Source: Anaerotignum sp. (GTDB lineage Bacteria; Bacillota; Clostridia; Lachnospirales; Anaerotignaceae). Taken from it: 61,751 nucleotides of DNA. Made by a program: the position numbers and the translations under genes. The notes below the pieces were generated by a model. It saw only the letters and a list, made by a program, of their open reading frames with translations, made no database searches and was not told the origin of the DNA. Position 1 is the first letter of the stretch; each line of letters starts with the position of its first letter. The stretch spans positions 1-61,751 of the forward strand of contig NZ_JAFUMA010000034.1 of the NCBI RefSeq assembly GCF_017483025.1. Direction: 5' to 3'. Of the stretch, positions 15,646-25,387 are shown piece after piece.

Positions 15646-17790
15646 TCAAGTTTCCCGGGTAAAATCCATAATTTCGATCTGGCCGCCCTTGTCTTTGTTC
15701 AGAATGAGAACTGCCGTACCCTTTTCTCCTGTCTGGGGCAGGGTCACCGTCATGCGGTCAGTTTTGCCATTTTTCAGCAGCAGTTTCACCATGCCGCCGT
15801 CCAAATCCAGACCGTAGGGTTTCAGGCTGTCCTTCCAAAAGGAAAATTTACATCCATTCTTCCATCCTGCGCAGTAGAAGGACTTCGTATTTTCCAAAAT
15901 ATCTCTGCCGCAGACAGGGCATTTGCCAAAGGCGTTGTTTTTCCGCTTTTTCCCGCGGATCTGTTCCTCAGGGAAGACCACATCTGCCCTTCTGCCGGAA
16001 GCCGCATCCTGTATCAGAAACTGGACATATCTGCGAATACTCGCCATAAAGCGTTCTTCCGTCATATTGCCCTTTGCAATGGAAGAAAGACCTTTTTCCC
16101 ATTTGCCTGTGGTCTGAGGGGAACGCATCTCATTGGGAACCACTTCGATAAGTTTCCGTCCTTTTTCAGTCGGCACCAATGTCTTCCCTTTGCGGACGAT
16201 ATAGCCTACCGTCAACAGGCGTTCAATGATAGCGGCACGAGTGGCAGGTGTGCCTAAGCCGCTGTCCTTCATCTGCTCTTTCAGGGCTTCATCCTCTACG
16301 AATCTTCCTGCATTTTCCATGGCAGAAAGGAGACTGCTTTCCGTATAGGGTGTAGGCGGTTTGGTTTTCTTTTTCTGCACCGTCGCCTTTTCGATTTTTC
16401 GTTCTTCTCCTTCGCTGAGGGCGGGCAATTTTTGTTCTTCCTCGTCTTTTTTCTTCTTTTTCGCTGCCGCCGCAGGGGTCAGGGCTTTTTCTACCGCCTG
16501 CCAGCCCTCTTCCAGAACCATTGTTCCTTTGGAAAGGAAGCGTTCTGCTTCCGCTTCAGCATATACCTTGGTGGTCTCATATCTATAATAAGGATAGAAC
16601 ACCGCAAGGAAACGAGCCGCCACCAGAGAGAATACCTTCCTTTCCTCTTCCGTTAAGCTGTCCACACGAAGTTTTGCATCTGTAGGGATGATGGCATGGT
16701 GGTCTGTCACTTTGGAATTATCGATGATACGTTTTGTAAAAGAGACATTTTCCATCAGAGGCTGTGCGTAGGGGGCATATTCGCCCAGCTCATTCAGCCG
16801 CTTGATGGTATTTCGCACCTTCCCCTTCATATCGTCGCTGAGATAACGGCTGTCCGTTCTGGGATAGGTGATCATTTTTCGTTTTTCATAAAGACTCTGG
16901 GCAATATCCAGCGTCTTTTTCGCAGAAAAACCGAATTTTTTATTGCAATCCCTCTGCAATTCCGTCAGGTCATAAAGCAGCGGAGGGGGCGTTTTCTTTT
17001 CTTCTTTTTCTACTTTTGTGATGCGGGCGGCTTTGTCCGCAACCTTTGCCACGATGGCCTTTGCCGTTTCCTCTTTTTCGATACGGGTATGTTCTTCTCT
17101 ATCGATCCACATGCCCGTATAGCCGCCAAAATCCGCCTGCACTTCGAAGTAATCCTCCGCTACGAAAGCATCGATTTCCTTCTGGCGGTCTACAATAATG
17201 GCAAGAGTAGGTGTCTGTACACGGCCGATGCTCAATAGGGCATCATACCGTAAAGTATAGGCTCTTGTAGCGTTCATGCCCACCAGCCAGTCCGCTTCGG
17301 AGCGGCATTTTGCAGAGGTATAGAGCAGGTCATATTCCCTGCCGTCTTTCAGGGTGGCAAAGCCTTCCCTGATGGCTTCTTCCGTCATACTGCTGATCCA
17401 GAGGCGTTCGAAAGGTTTCGTACATTTGGTGATTTCGTAAATATAGCGGAAAATCAGCTCGCCTTCCCGCCCGCTGTCGGTGGCGCAGATGAGGCTATCA
17501 ATTTCCCTGCTGTGCATCCATTTATGTAATACTTTCAGTTGGTCGCGGGTCTGCTTGATGGCCTTCAGTTTCATTTCTTCCGGAAGGATCGGCAATGTAG
17601 AAAAGTTCCATTTTTTATATTTTTCGTCATATTCCTCAGGCTCTGCCAGAGTCACCAGATGCCCCACTGCCCAGGAAACCACATATTTTTCCCCAATCAG
17701 GCAGCCGTCCCCCTTCTGGTTGGCCTTCAGCACCTTAGCGATATCTCTCGCCACCGATGGTTTTTCGGCAATGACCAGTATTTTTCCCAT
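15646..17790 (-). CDS. topB: DNA topoisomerase III (type IA)
   Basis: This 714-residue type IA topoisomerase relaxes and decatenates DNA by passing strands through a transient break. The TOPRIM domain starts at residue 1 (VIAEKPSVARDIA) with the acidic triad around ATDSGREGEL. The active-site tyrosine is Tyr309 in ITYPRTDSRYL. The C-terminus has one cysteine module (CPVCGRD...YCAGWKNGCKF), less than in E. coli TopA. Length and motifs fit chromosomal TopB of Firmicutes. A lysine-rich insertion near 445-480 (KKKKKDEEEQK) is probably a flexible loop. It has a sigma-A promoter and an AGGAGG-type site. Confidence 0.95.
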   Translation of the reverse strand: MGKILVIAEKPSVARDIAKVLKANQKGDGCLIGEKYVVSWAVGHLVTLAEPEEYDEKYKKWNFSTLPILPEEMKLKAIKQTRDQLKVLHKWMHSREIDSLICATDSGREGELIFRYIYEITKCTKPFERLWISSMTEEAIREGFATLKDGREYDLLYTSAKCRSEADWLVGMNATRAYTLRYDALLSIGRVQTPTLAIIVDRQKEIDAFVAEDYFEVQADFGGYTGMWIDREEHTRIEKEETAKAIVAKVADKAARITKVEKEEKKTPPPLLYDLTELQRDCNKKFGFSAKKTLDIAQSLYEKRKMITYPRTDSRYLSDDMKGKVRNTIKRLNELGEYAPYAQPLMENVSFTKRIIDNSKVTDHHAIIPTDAKLRVDSLTEEERKVFSLVAARFLAVFYPYYRYETTKVYAEAEAERFLSKGTMVLEEGWQAVEKALTPAAAAKKKKKDEEEQKLPALSEGEERKIEKATVQKKKTKPPTPYTESSLLSAMENAGRFVEDEALKEQMKDSGLGTPATRAAIIERLLTVGYIVRKGKTLVPTEKGRKLIEVVPNEMRSPQTTGKWEKGLSSIAKGNMTEERFMASIRRYVQFLIQDAASGRRADVVFPEEQIRGKKRKNNAFGKCPVCGRDILENTKSFYCAGWKNGCKFSFWKDSLKPYGLDLDGGMVKLLLKNGKTDRMTVTLPQTGEKGTAVLILNKDKGGQIEIMDFTRET

Positions 17791-17828
17791 TTACGTTTCC
17801 TCCCTTCTTTCGATTTACACAATTTTGT

Positions 17829-17857
17829 ATTATAACATTTCCTTTTGAAATTGACAA
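17829..17857 (-). promoter_or_regulatory. Sigma-A promoter of topB
   Basis: TTGTCA (17852-17857), 17-base spacer, TATAAT (17829-17834) on the minus strand, about 35 bases before the topB ribosome site. Confidence 0.8.
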
Positions 17858-17963
17858 ATCTCTTCCAGTATAAACTTCCCCGAAACATAAATTTTACAAT
17901 TCTTACCATCCAGATATTACATCATGTGGTATACCTTACTACATTACAGTGTCATCGAATTTG

Positions 17964-17992
17964 TTGACACCTCAAGAAATAGTCGATAAAAT
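17964..17992 (+). promoter_or_regulatory. Sigma-A promoter of the DegV gene
   Basis: TTGACA (17964-17969), 17-base spacer, TAAAAT (17987-17992), with the start codon at 18046. Confidence 0.85.
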
Positions 17993-18045
17993 AAATACTG
18001 AAAGATTATGTATATGATAAAATAGATAAATGGAGGTCATCCCTT

Positions 18046-18927
18046 ATGAATACATATAAGATCATTGCTGATACATCCTGTGATATTCCCGTTTCCCTTA
18101 TGAAAGCAAATCATATCACATACGTACCCTTCCATGTTTCCTTCGATCAGGAAAACTATCTGGAAGAACTGAGAGACATCACTCCCGATGAATTTTACAA
18201 CAAGATCAATGCAGAAAAACTGTTTCCTAAAACATCCCTGCCCTCTGTACAGAGCTACATGGATGCCATGGAGGCAGCCCTGAAGGAAGGCAACGATGTG
18301 CTGTGCCTGTGCCTGTCCTCCAAATTCAGCGGTTCTTTCCAGAGCGCTGTCAATGCAGGCAATATTCTGTCCGAATCCTACCCTGACCATATCATCAGAG
18401 TAGTAGATACCACATGTGCCACAGCCTGTGAAGGCATGATGGTGCTGGAAGCCTGCCGCATGAGAGATGCCGGTCTGGATATTGAAACAACTGTGCAGAA
18501 ACTGGAAGCCCTGAAAAATTCCGCTTGCCTGTATGTAACCGTGGACTCTCTGGAGCATCTGCAGAAAGGCGGCAGAATCGGTAAAGCCTCCGCTATGGCA
18601 GGCACCATTCTGAATATCAAACCCATCATCGCTATGAGAGACGGCGAGCTGCAGCCCGAAAGCAAGGTACGCGGTTCCAAAAAAGCCCTGAAAACCATTA
18701 TGGATATGTCCAAAGCAAAAATGGGCGAAGAAAAAGACCAGTATCGTGTAACTCTGGTTCGTGGCGAACTGGAACGTCTGGCAACTGCTGATGAACTGGC
18801 AAAGGAACTGAAGGCAGAAGGCTATGATGTAGCTGAAGATGTATGGACCGTCGGCATCACCATCGGCTCCCATATCGGCCCTACTCCTATCGCTATCTGT
18901 ATGCTGAAAAAATATGAATTTGTCTAA
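18046..18927 (+). CDS. DegV-family fatty-acid-binding protein
   Basis: This 293-residue cytoplasmic protein belongs to the DegV (FakB-like) family, which binds a single fatty acid and can present it to a fatty acid kinase. The N-terminus KIIADTSCDIP, the LSSKFSGSFQSA block and KGGRIGKASA followed by NIKPIIAMRDGEL are typical. No fatty acid kinase (fakA) is visible in this window. The ATG has a GGAGGT site, a good promoter lies upstream, and a strong terminator follows. It is convergent with pheT. Confidence 0.93.
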   Translation: MNTYKIIADTSCDIPVSLMKANHITYVPFHVSFDQENYLEELRDITPDEFYNKINAEKLFPKTSLPSVQSYMDAMEAALKEGNDVLCLCLSSKFSGSFQSAVNAGNILSESYPDHIIRVVDTTCATACEGMMVLEACRMRDAGLDIETTVQKLEALKNSACLYVTVDSLEHLQKGGRIGKASAMAGTILNIKPIIAMRDGELQPESKVRGSKKALKTIMDMSKAKMGEEKDQYRVTLVRGELERLATADELAKELKAEGYDVAEDVWTVGITIGSHIGPTPIAICMLKKYEFV

Positions 18928-18948
18928 AGGCGGAGAAAACGAAAATTA

Positions 18949-18992
18949 AAAAAGATGTTCGATGAGCTTGCTCAATCGAACATCTTTTTTGT
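18949..18992 (+). terminator. Terminator of the DegV gene
   Basis: A perfect hairpin (AAAAAAGATGTTCGAT, then ATCGAACATCTTTTTT) around a GAGCTTGCTC inner stem. The U-run is on the plus strand and A-run symmetry makes it usable for pheT as well. Confidence 0.93.
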
Positions 18993-19061
18993 TTTCATTT
19001 GCGTAGCAAAAACACCGAAAATCCGAAGGATTTGAGGCGTTCTCCGCCGTTTTGAAGATTC

Positions 19062-21461
19062 TTATTTATCTCTCAGCTGTGCGCCCAGTTCTTCTGCCAG
19101 ACCTTTCAGGATCGCATCCATAGCGTCTGCGATGTCTGCATCAGACAGTGTTTTTTCTGCACTGCGGAATGCGATGGAGTAAGCCACAGATTTGTGACCT
19201 GCTTCGATCTGCGCACCCTGATATACGTCGAAGAGTTTTACTTCTTCCAGATATGCGCCGCCGTTCTTCTTGATAACATCAGCAATTTCTTTTACTGTTA
19301 CATCTTCTTTTACCAGCATAGCAATATCTCTTGTCAGTGCGGGGAATTTAGGCAGTGCTTTGTAAACTACGTCTCTGTTTGCATTTGCAATGATCTTTTC
19401 CATATCCAGAACAGCCAGATATGCTCTTGTGCCAATGCCGTAGTTTTTCAGCACTGCGGGATGCAGTTCACCCAGGTAACCGATGTTTTCGCCATTTACG
19501 ATAACGGAAGCAGTTCTGCCGGGGTGCATCCAGGGCAGGGATTTTTCTGTTACATATTCTGCAACTTTGCCCATACCCAGTACATTCATCAGGTGTTCTA
19601 CGATACCTTTCAGATCATAGAAATCCATATTGCCGTACATACCCATTGTCAGTGTAGGGATTTCATGAGGCAGTTCTGTCAGAGGCAGTGCTTTGGGAAT
19701 GTAAACTTTTGCTACTTCGAACAGACCTGCACTTTCGTTTCTTCTGTTATAGTTTGTTGCCAGAGATGTCAGGATACCATTGAAGGATACTGTTCTCATG
19801 ATGGAGAAATCTTCACCCAGAGGGTTGGAGATCACGATGGCTTTTCTCAGATCACTGTCCGCGGGGATCAGCAGTTTATCGAATACCTTAGGGCTTTCGA
19901 AGCTGTATGTCATTGCTTCACACAGGCCGTTTGCGATCACTGTATCTTTCACCAGTGCTGTGATGCTCTGTTCGTATGTTCTCTTACCAACTGTAGGTGT
20001 GCCGCTTGCCAGAGTTGCTTCGATCTTGTTATAGCCATAGAAACGAGCAATTTCTTCTGCCAGGTCTGCCTGTGCTTCCAGGTCGGGACGGAAAGTAGGA
20101 ATTGTAACGATATGATTTACGGGATCCACTTTCAGTTCGATCTTTTCGAAGATCTGCTGCATTTCTTCTTCGGAAATATCTGTGCCCAGGAATTTATTAA
20201 TCCAAGCGGGATTGTAGGACAGTTCCCAAGTGTCTCTCTTGTTGGGGTATTCATCTACTACGCCGGGAACAACATCGCCAGCGCCCAGCAGTTCAACAAG
20301 CTGTACGGCACGGTTTACTGCTTCCATAGCCAGATTGGGGTCCAGACCTTTTTCGAATTTGCTGGATGCGTCTGTTCTGAGACCAACTTTTTTCGCTGTG
20401 ATACGAACGTTGGGGCCATCGAAGTTTGCAGATTCGAACAGAACTGCCTGAGAACCTTCTACGATCATGGAGTTTTCGCCATCCATAACACCTGCGATAG
20501 CAACTGCTTTTTCAGGGTCAGCAATTACCAGCATGGAAGGATCCAGATTTCTTACCTGGCCATCCAGTGTTGTGATTGTTTCGCCTTCTTTTGCGTTTCT
20601 TACGATGATATGGCTATCTTTGATGGTTTCGATGGAGAAAGCATGCATGGGCTGACCCATTTCGATCATCACATAGTTTGTGATATCAACGATGTTATTG
20701 ATGGGACGAACGCCTGCCATACGCAGTCTCTTTCTCATCCATCTGGGAGAAGGACCGATTTTTACATTTTTCACCACTCTTGCCACGTATCTGGGGCACA
20801 GTTCGGGATTTTCGATTGTTACTTTAACGAAGTCTTCTGCTTTGCCTTCCGCTTCTTCTTTCACTGTGATTTCAGGGTAGTTGAAGGGGATATCATAAGT
20901 TGCAGCAGCTTCTCTTGCGATACCCAGAACGGAAAAGCAGTCGGGTCTGTTGGATGTGATTTCGTATTCTACTACTTCATCTTTCAGATCCAGCACTTCT
21001 ACGATATCCTTGCCCAGTTCTACTGCTTCAGGGAAGATATAGATGCCGTATTCGGGTGCTTCGGGGAAGTCGTGTCTGTCGCAGCCCAGTTCTTCGATAG
21101 AACACAGCATACCTTCAGACATAACACCACGCAATTCGCCTGTGTGGATCTCTTTGCCGCCGGCGATCACGGAGTTATCCAGAGCAACAGGAACATAATC
21201 GCCAACTTTTACATTGGGTGCGCCTGTTACGATGGTCAGGTCTTTGCCCTGGCCCGCGTCGATGGTGCAGATAACCAGTTTATCCGCATGGGGGTGTTTT
21301 ACGATTTCTTTGATATAGCCTGTTACTACGTTTTTGATTTCACCGGCTACTGTTGTATAGCCTTCTACTTTGGAACCGGACAATGTGATATCTTCAATAA
21401 AATCTTTGATATCTGTTGTCACAGGTGCATATTCTTTCATCCAAGACATAGGTACGTCCAT
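19062..21461 (-). CDS. pheT: Phenylalanine--tRNA ligase beta subunit
   Basis: This 799-residue beta subunit of the alpha2-beta2 phenylalanyl-tRNA synthetase pairs with PheS. Visible domains are an N-terminal tRNA-binding (EMAP-like) domain at about 39-150 (GYIKEIVKHPHADKL), the B3/B4 editing domain at about 210-390, the B5 domain (about 405-475), the pseudo-catalytic core, and a C-terminal ferredoxin-fold anticodon-binding domain (about 705-798, FPALTRDIAMLVKEDV). Length matches the bacterial family. It follows pheS by 53 bases in one operon under T-box control; the start has GAAAGGAGAG. Confidence 0.97.
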   Translation of the reverse strand: MDVPMSWMKEYAPVTTDIKDFIEDITLSGSKVEGYTTVAGEIKNVVTGYIKEIVKHPHADKLVICTIDAGQGKDLTIVTGAPNVKVGDYVPVALDNSVIAGGKEIHTGELRGVMSEGMLCSIEELGCDRHDFPEAPEYGIYIFPEAVELGKDIVEVLDLKDEVVEYEITSNRPDCFSVLGIAREAAATYDIPFNYPEITVKEEAEGKAEDFVKVTIENPELCPRYVARVVKNVKIGPSPRWMRKRLRMAGVRPINNIVDITNYVMIEMGQPMHAFSIETIKDSHIIVRNAKEGETITTLDGQVRNLDPSMLVIADPEKAVAIAGVMDGENSMIVEGSQAVLFESANFDGPNVRITAKKVGLRTDASSKFEKGLDPNLAMEAVNRAVQLVELLGAGDVVPGVVDEYPNKRDTWELSYNPAWINKFLGTDISEEEMQQIFEKIELKVDPVNHIVTIPTFRPDLEAQADLAEEIARFYGYNKIEATLASGTPTVGKRTYEQSITALVKDTVIANGLCEAMTYSFESPKVFDKLLIPADSDLRKAIVISNPLGEDFSIMRTVSFNGILTSLATNYNRRNESAGLFEVAKVYIPKALPLTELPHEIPTLTMGMYGNMDFYDLKGIVEHLMNVLGMGKVAEYVTEKSLPWMHPGRTASVIVNGENIGYLGELHPAVLKNYGIGTRAYLAVLDMEKIIANANRDVVYKALPKFPALTRDIAMLVKEDVTVKEIADVIKKNGGAYLEEVKLFDVYQGAQIEAGHKSVAYSIAFRSAEKTLSDADIADAMDAILKGLAEELGAQLRDK

Positions 21462-21514
21462 GAAAATAACTCTCCTTTCGTTTATAACAAAACCTTGGGA
21501 CGCTGTCCCAAAGA

Positions 21515-22534
21515 TTAGAACTGTTTCAAGAACTTCGCGTCGTTTTCAAACAGCAGACGCAGGTCTGTGATGCCGTATCTCTGCATCGCTACACGTTCCA
21601 GACCCATACCGAATGCGAAACCGCTGTATTCTTCGGGGTCAATGCCGCTCATTTTCAGAACTTTGGGATGAACCATACCGCAGCCCAGCAGTTCGATATA
21701 GCCTTCGCCTTTGCATACGCGGCAGCCTTCACCGCCACAAGCGAAGCATGTTACGTCCATTTCCGCACTGGGTTCTGTGAAAGGGAAATGATGAGGACGG
21801 AAACGAACCTTTGTATCTTCGCCGAACAGTTCTTTTGCGAATACTGCCAGCGCGCCTTTCAGGTCGCCCATTGTAACGTTTTTATCAATTACCATGCCTT
21901 CCAGCTGATGGAATACAGGAGAATGTGTTGCGTCAACTTCGTCAGAACGATAAACCGCACCGGGGCAAACCATACGAATAGGCAGTTTGCCTTTTTCCAT
22001 AGTACGAACCTGTACAGGGGATGTCTGTGTTCTCAGCAGGATATCGCCGTTGATATAGAATGTATCCTGTTCGTCTTTTGCAGGATGGTTCGCAGGGATA
22101 TTCAGTGCTTCAAAGTTATAGTAGTCTTTTTCGATTTCGGGGCCGTCGGCTACTTCGTAGCCCATGCCTTTGAAGATATCGCAGATTTCGTCGATAACGA
22201 TGCTCATGGGGTGTTTATGACCTTCGGGTCTTTCCTTACCGGGCATAGTTACGTCGATTTTTTCTGTTTCCAGTTTCAGGGCCATTTCTGCTGCTTCCAG
22301 ACGTTTTTTGCTTTCTTCCAGCATTTTTTCGATGCTCTGTCTTACTTCATTTGCCATCTGGCCAATCACAGGTCTTTCTTCGGCAGACAGTTTGCCCATT
22401 TCTTTCAGAATGGCTGTCAATTCACCTTTTTTACCAAGGAATTTTACTTTCAGTTCATCAACATCTTTCAGTTCTCTGGCTTCCTGGAACGCTGCCAGTG
22501 CCTTTTCCTGGATCAGTTTCAACTTATCCTTCAT
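21515..22534 (-). CDS. pheS: Phenylalanine--tRNA ligase alpha subunit
   Basis: This 339-residue catalytic subunit charges tRNA-Phe. An N-terminal coiled coil (1-85) binds tRNA; the class II catalytic core follows (motif 2 region VCPGAVYRSDEVDATHSP, motif 3 GMGLERVAMQRYG near the end). The start is the ATG with AGAGGAGC eight bases upstream; the ATG six codons earlier would lie across that site. A cysteine cluster (CFACGGEGCRVCKGEG) sits in the usual PheS metal-like insertion. It is the first gene of pheST, directly behind a T-box leader. Confidence 0.97.
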   Translation of the reverse strand: MKDKLKLIQEKALAAFQEARELKDVDELKVKFLGKKGELTAILKEMGKLSAEERPVIGQMANEVRQSIEKMLEESKKRLEAAEMALKLETEKIDVTMPGKERPEGHKHPMSIVIDEICDIFKGMGYEVADGPEIEKDYYNFEALNIPANHPAKDEQDTFYINGDILLRTQTSPVQVRTMEKGKLPIRMVCPGAVYRSDEVDATHSPVFHQLEGMVIDKNVTMGDLKGALAVFAKELFGEDTKVRFRPHHFPFTEPSAEMDVTCFACGGEGCRVCKGEGYIELLGCGMVHPKVLKMSGIDPEEYSGFAFGMGLERVAMQRYGITDLRLLFENDAKFLKQF

Positions 22535-22577
22535 CACTTTTGCTCCTCTCATATTTTAACGTTGATTAGTTTCATGC

Positions 22578-22831
22578 TATAAAGAAAGCCTCCGTCACAC
22601 AAAGGGACGAAGGCTCGCGGTACCACCCAAATTCCTGCTATCACAGGCACTCTAATGCGTAACGTGCATGAAACGGACTCCCCTACTATTCGTTCAGGAA
22701 GCCGACTCCGATGGGAACTTCTGCAGCTTCGCAAACTAAAGGCTCTTTCAGCTCGGAACGATTCCGAAAGCCCTCTCTCTGAAGCAGTTCACTGCATACT
22801 TTTCATCTTCACAGTCGTTAAATATTCACAA
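22578..22831 (-). ncRNA. T-box leader of pheST (tRNA-Phe sensing)
   Basis: The conserved T-box GGGTGGTACCGCG lies at 22616-22628 on the minus strand. The competing terminator (22581-22615: AGCCTTCGTC...GACGGAGGCTTTCTTT) follows directly. A UUC triplet around 22715-22717 at the foot of stem I is a plausible specifier codon, fitting the downstream gene. Uncharged tRNA-Phe should stabilise the antiterminator and allow transcription. The exact specifier loop was not modelled. Confidence 0.93.
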
Positions 22832-22838
22832 TAAATTT

Positions 22839-22866
22839 ATTTTACCATAATGTTTTGCAAAGTCAA
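22839..22866 (-). promoter_or_regulatory. Sigma-A promoter of the pheST T-box operon
   Basis: TTGACT (22861-22866), 16-base spacer, TAAAAT (22839-22844), just before the T-box leader. Confidence 0.8.
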
Positions 22867-22889
22867 GGAAAAACCTTTATTTCTCACCA

Positions 22890-24209
22890 TTATTCCCCTT
22901 TCAGGCGGCGCAAATGTTCCTTAATGCGGCGTTCAATACCGTTGTCTGTCGGTTCGTAGTATACAGTACCCACCAACTCATCAGGCAAATACTGCTGCTC
23001 CACATAATGACCGGGATAATTATGGGCATATTTATAGCCAATGCCATGCTCCAGTTCCTTGGCGCCGCTGTAATGGCTGTCCTTCAGATGAGGGGGAACA
23101 GTACGGATACGGATATTTCGCACATCGCTCAAAGCCTTATCAATACCCAGATAAGCCGCATTGCTTTTCGGCGCACAGGCCACGTAAGTCACCGCCTGCG
23201 CCAAAGGGATACGCCCTTCGGGCATGCCGATAAAATTCACCGCTTCCATAGCCGCCACTGCCACCTGCAGAGCATGAGGGTCAGCATTGCCAACGTCCTC
23301 AGAAGCACAAATGACAACTCTGCGAGCGATAAATTTCGGGTCTTCCCCTGCATAGATCATCTTTGCCAGATAGTACAACGCTGCATCGGGGTCAGAGCCG
23401 CGCATACTCTTAATAAAAGCGGAGATGGTGTCGTAATGATTATCCCCATCTTTATCATAATTCAATGCCCGCTTCTGAATACATTCCTGGGCTTCTTCCA
23501 GGGTAATATGTATCGTTCCATCCTTGCTGGGGTCAGTGGTCAGCACTGCCAGTTCCAGTGCGTTCAAAGCCGTACGGGCATCGCCGTTGGCTGTATTGGC
23601 AAGGAAAGACAAAGCGTCCTCATCCAATTCCGCATGATACACGCCCATGCCATTCTTTTCATCCGCCAGCGCCCGCTGCAACAGAACCTTGATATCCTTA
23701 TCTTCCAACTGGCGCAGTTCAAACACGATGGAACGGGAAACCAGCGCTTTATTCACCTCGAAATAAGGATTTTCCGTTGTGGCACCAATCAAAATGATCG
23801 TACCATCTTCCACATGGGGCAGCAATGCATCCTGCTGGCTTTTATTGAAACGATGGATTTCGTCGATGAACAGAATCGTCTTTTTGCCGTACATGCCCAA
23901 ATCTGCCTTAGCATCCTCTACCGTTTCCTTGATATCTTTGATACCTGCAGTAGTGGCGTTGATCTGGCGGAAAGCGCTTTTTGTGGTATTGGCGATGATC
24001 TTCGCTAGTGTAGTCTTGCCCGTACCGGGAGGGCCATAAAAAATAACAGAACTCAGTCTATCGCTCTTAATGGCACGATACAGCAGTTTTCCCTTGCCGA
24101 CAATATGCTCCTGACCAACGAATTCTTCCAGCGTTGTGGGGCGCATACGCGCCGCCAGAGGAGCATCCTTCCCGCCCTGCAGGCTGCGGTTATATTCAAA
24201 TAAATCCAT
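22890..24209 (-). CDS. rarA: Replication-associated recombination AAA+ ATPase RarA (MgsA)
   Basis: This 439-residue AAA+ clamp-loader-like ATPase acts at stalled replication forks. Walker A is GPPGTGKTTLA, Walker B LFIDEIHRF, and sensor 1 lies in GATTENP; the C-terminal domain (EDVGNADPHAL, GMPEGRIPLAQA) is the tetramerisation region of RarA. I prefer the ATG at 24209 (MDLFEYN, the usual family start) over a GTG four codons upstream, because AAGGCGG is spaced 11 bases from the ATG but none from the GTG. It is the last gene of the queA operon, separated from queA by a 140-base block of palindromes. Confidence 0.94.
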   Translation of the reverse strand: MDLFEYNRSLQGGKDAPLAARMRPTTLEEFVGQEHIVGKGKLLYRAIKSDRLSSVIFYGPPGTGKTTLAKIIANTTKSAFRQINATTAGIKDIKETVEDAKADLGMYGKKTILFIDEIHRFNKSQQDALLPHVEDGTIILIGATTENPYFEVNKALVSRSIVFELRQLEDKDIKVLLQRALADEKNGMGVYHAELDEDALSFLANTANGDARTALNALELAVLTTDPSKDGTIHITLEEAQECIQKRALNYDKDGDNHYDTISAFIKSMRGSDPDAALYYLAKMIYAGEDPKFIARRVVICASEDVGNADPHALQVAVAAMEAVNFIGMPEGRIPLAQAVTYVACAPKSNAAYLGIDKALSDVRNIRIRTVPPHLKDSHYSGAKELEHGIGYKYAHNYPGHYVEQQYLPDELVGTVYYEPTDNGIERRIKEHLRRLKGE

Positions 24210-24232
24210 TTTTCTTTTCACCGCCTTTTATT

Positions 24233-24311
24233 CAGAGGGCCCTGCCCTCTGACTCCCGCCAAGGGGAATCATTCCCCTTGGAACCCCGATACGCAAAACT
24301 ATCGCTTTTGC
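24233..24311 (-). repeat. Composite palindromic element between queA and rarA
   Basis: Three inverted repeats lie in a row: CAGAGGGC/GCCCTCTG (24233-24251), CCAAGGGGAAT/ATTCCCCTTGG (24259-24281) and GCAAAA/TTTTGC (24293-24311). None is followed by a U-run, so they are not simple terminators. The block resembles a family of intergenic palindromic repeats that I remember from gut Clostridia; this is memory, not a search result. Confidence 0.7.
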
Positions 24312-24352
24312 AGGGTAAGAGAGAAACAGGACAAGGCCCTATTATCTTCATA

Positions 24353-25387
24353 TTATTCCTTTGCTAAGAAAAGGCAAGCGTCGCCAAAACTGAAAAATCT
24401 ATATCTTTCGGCCACAGCGTTTTTATAAGATTCCATTACCAAATCTTTCCCCATCAATGCGGAAACCAGCATAATGAGGGTAGATTCCGGCAGATGGAAA
24501 TTTGTCACCAGACAATCTACCGCCTTGAATTCATAACCGGGATAAATAAAGATTTTCGTCCAGCCAGTCTTAGGCTGGATGATGCCATTTTCATCGGTCA
24601 CGGATTCCAGTGTTCTGGTGCTGGTTGTACCCACGGCGATGATTCTGCCGCCGTTTTTCTTTGTTTCGTTCATAATGGCCGCCTGTTCGGGCTCTACCAC
24701 ATAAAATTCAGAGTGCATTTCGTGGTCCAGCACATTATCCACCTTTACAGGGCGGAAGGTTCCCAGGCCAACATGCAATGTCACATGGGCAATTTTTACA
24801 CCCATTTCTTCGATTTCCTGCAGCAATTCAGGCGTAAAGTGAAGCCCTGCTGTAGGGGCTGCTGCAGAACCTTCATGCTCCGCATAAACGGTCTGATATC
24901 TATTCTTATCCTCCAGCTTATGGGTGATATAGGGAGGCAGAGGCATTTCGCCCAACTCGTCCAGAATCGCTTCAAAAACGCCTTCATATTCAAATTTGAT
25001 AATACGGTTACCGCCTTCGATAACTTCCAGCACCTCCGCCACCAGCTTGCCGCCGCCGAAGGATATTTTATCACCGGGTTTTGCTTTTTTACCGGGTCTT
25101 ACAAGCACTTCCCATGTATCCATATCTCTTCTCACCAGAAGCAGGATTTCCATGGCTGCGCCTGTACCCACTCTTTCGCCGTACATTCTGGCAGGAAGCA
25201 CCTTTGTGTTATTGATAACAAGGCAGTCCCCTGCTTTCAGATATTCCTTGATATCTCTGAAATGTCTGTGCTCTCTTTCGCCAGTATCCTTATGCACCAC
25301 CATCAGGCGGCTGGACGCTCTGTCCTTCAAAGGCTCCTGGGCAATCAGTTCCTCAGGCAGATCAAAGTAAAAATCACTTGTTTTCAT
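24353..25387 (-). CDS. queA: tRNA preQ1(34) S-adenosylmethionine ribosyltransferase-isomerase
   Basis: This 344-residue enzyme transfers and isomerises the ribosyl group of S-adenosylmethionine to 7-aminomethyl-7-deazaguanine in tRNA, making epoxyqueuosine. The start [18 protein letters not shown], the block [26 protein letters not shown] and the final [17 protein letters not shown] are diagnostic. Length matches the family. Its ATGA overlaps the stop of the upstream 92-codon gene, and AAAGGAA supplies the ribosome site. The other queuosine genes (tgt, queG or queH) are not in the window. Confidence 0.96.
   Translation of the reverse strand: MKTSDFYFDLPEELIAQEPLKDRASSRLMVVHKDTGEREHRHFRDIKEYLKAGDCLVINNTKVLPARMYGERVGTGAAMEILLLVRRDMDTWEVLVRPGKKAKPGDKISFGGGKLVAEVLEVIEGGNRIIKFEYEGVFEAILDELGEMPLPPYITHKLEDKNRYQTVYAEHEGSAAAPTAGLHFTPELLQEIEEMGVKIAHVTLHVGLGTFRPVKVDNVLDHEMHSEFYVVEPEQAAIMNETKKNGGRIIAVGTTSTRTLESVTDENGIIQPKTGWTKIFIYPGYEFKAVDCLVTNFHLPESTLIMLVSALMGKDLVMESYKNAVAERYRFFSFGDACLFLAKE

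Noticed and set aside
19194..21518. 774-codon antisense open frame opposite pheT
   Set aside because: Same codon-bias artefact; the Cys/Phe-rich composition is not protein-like and pheT is certain.
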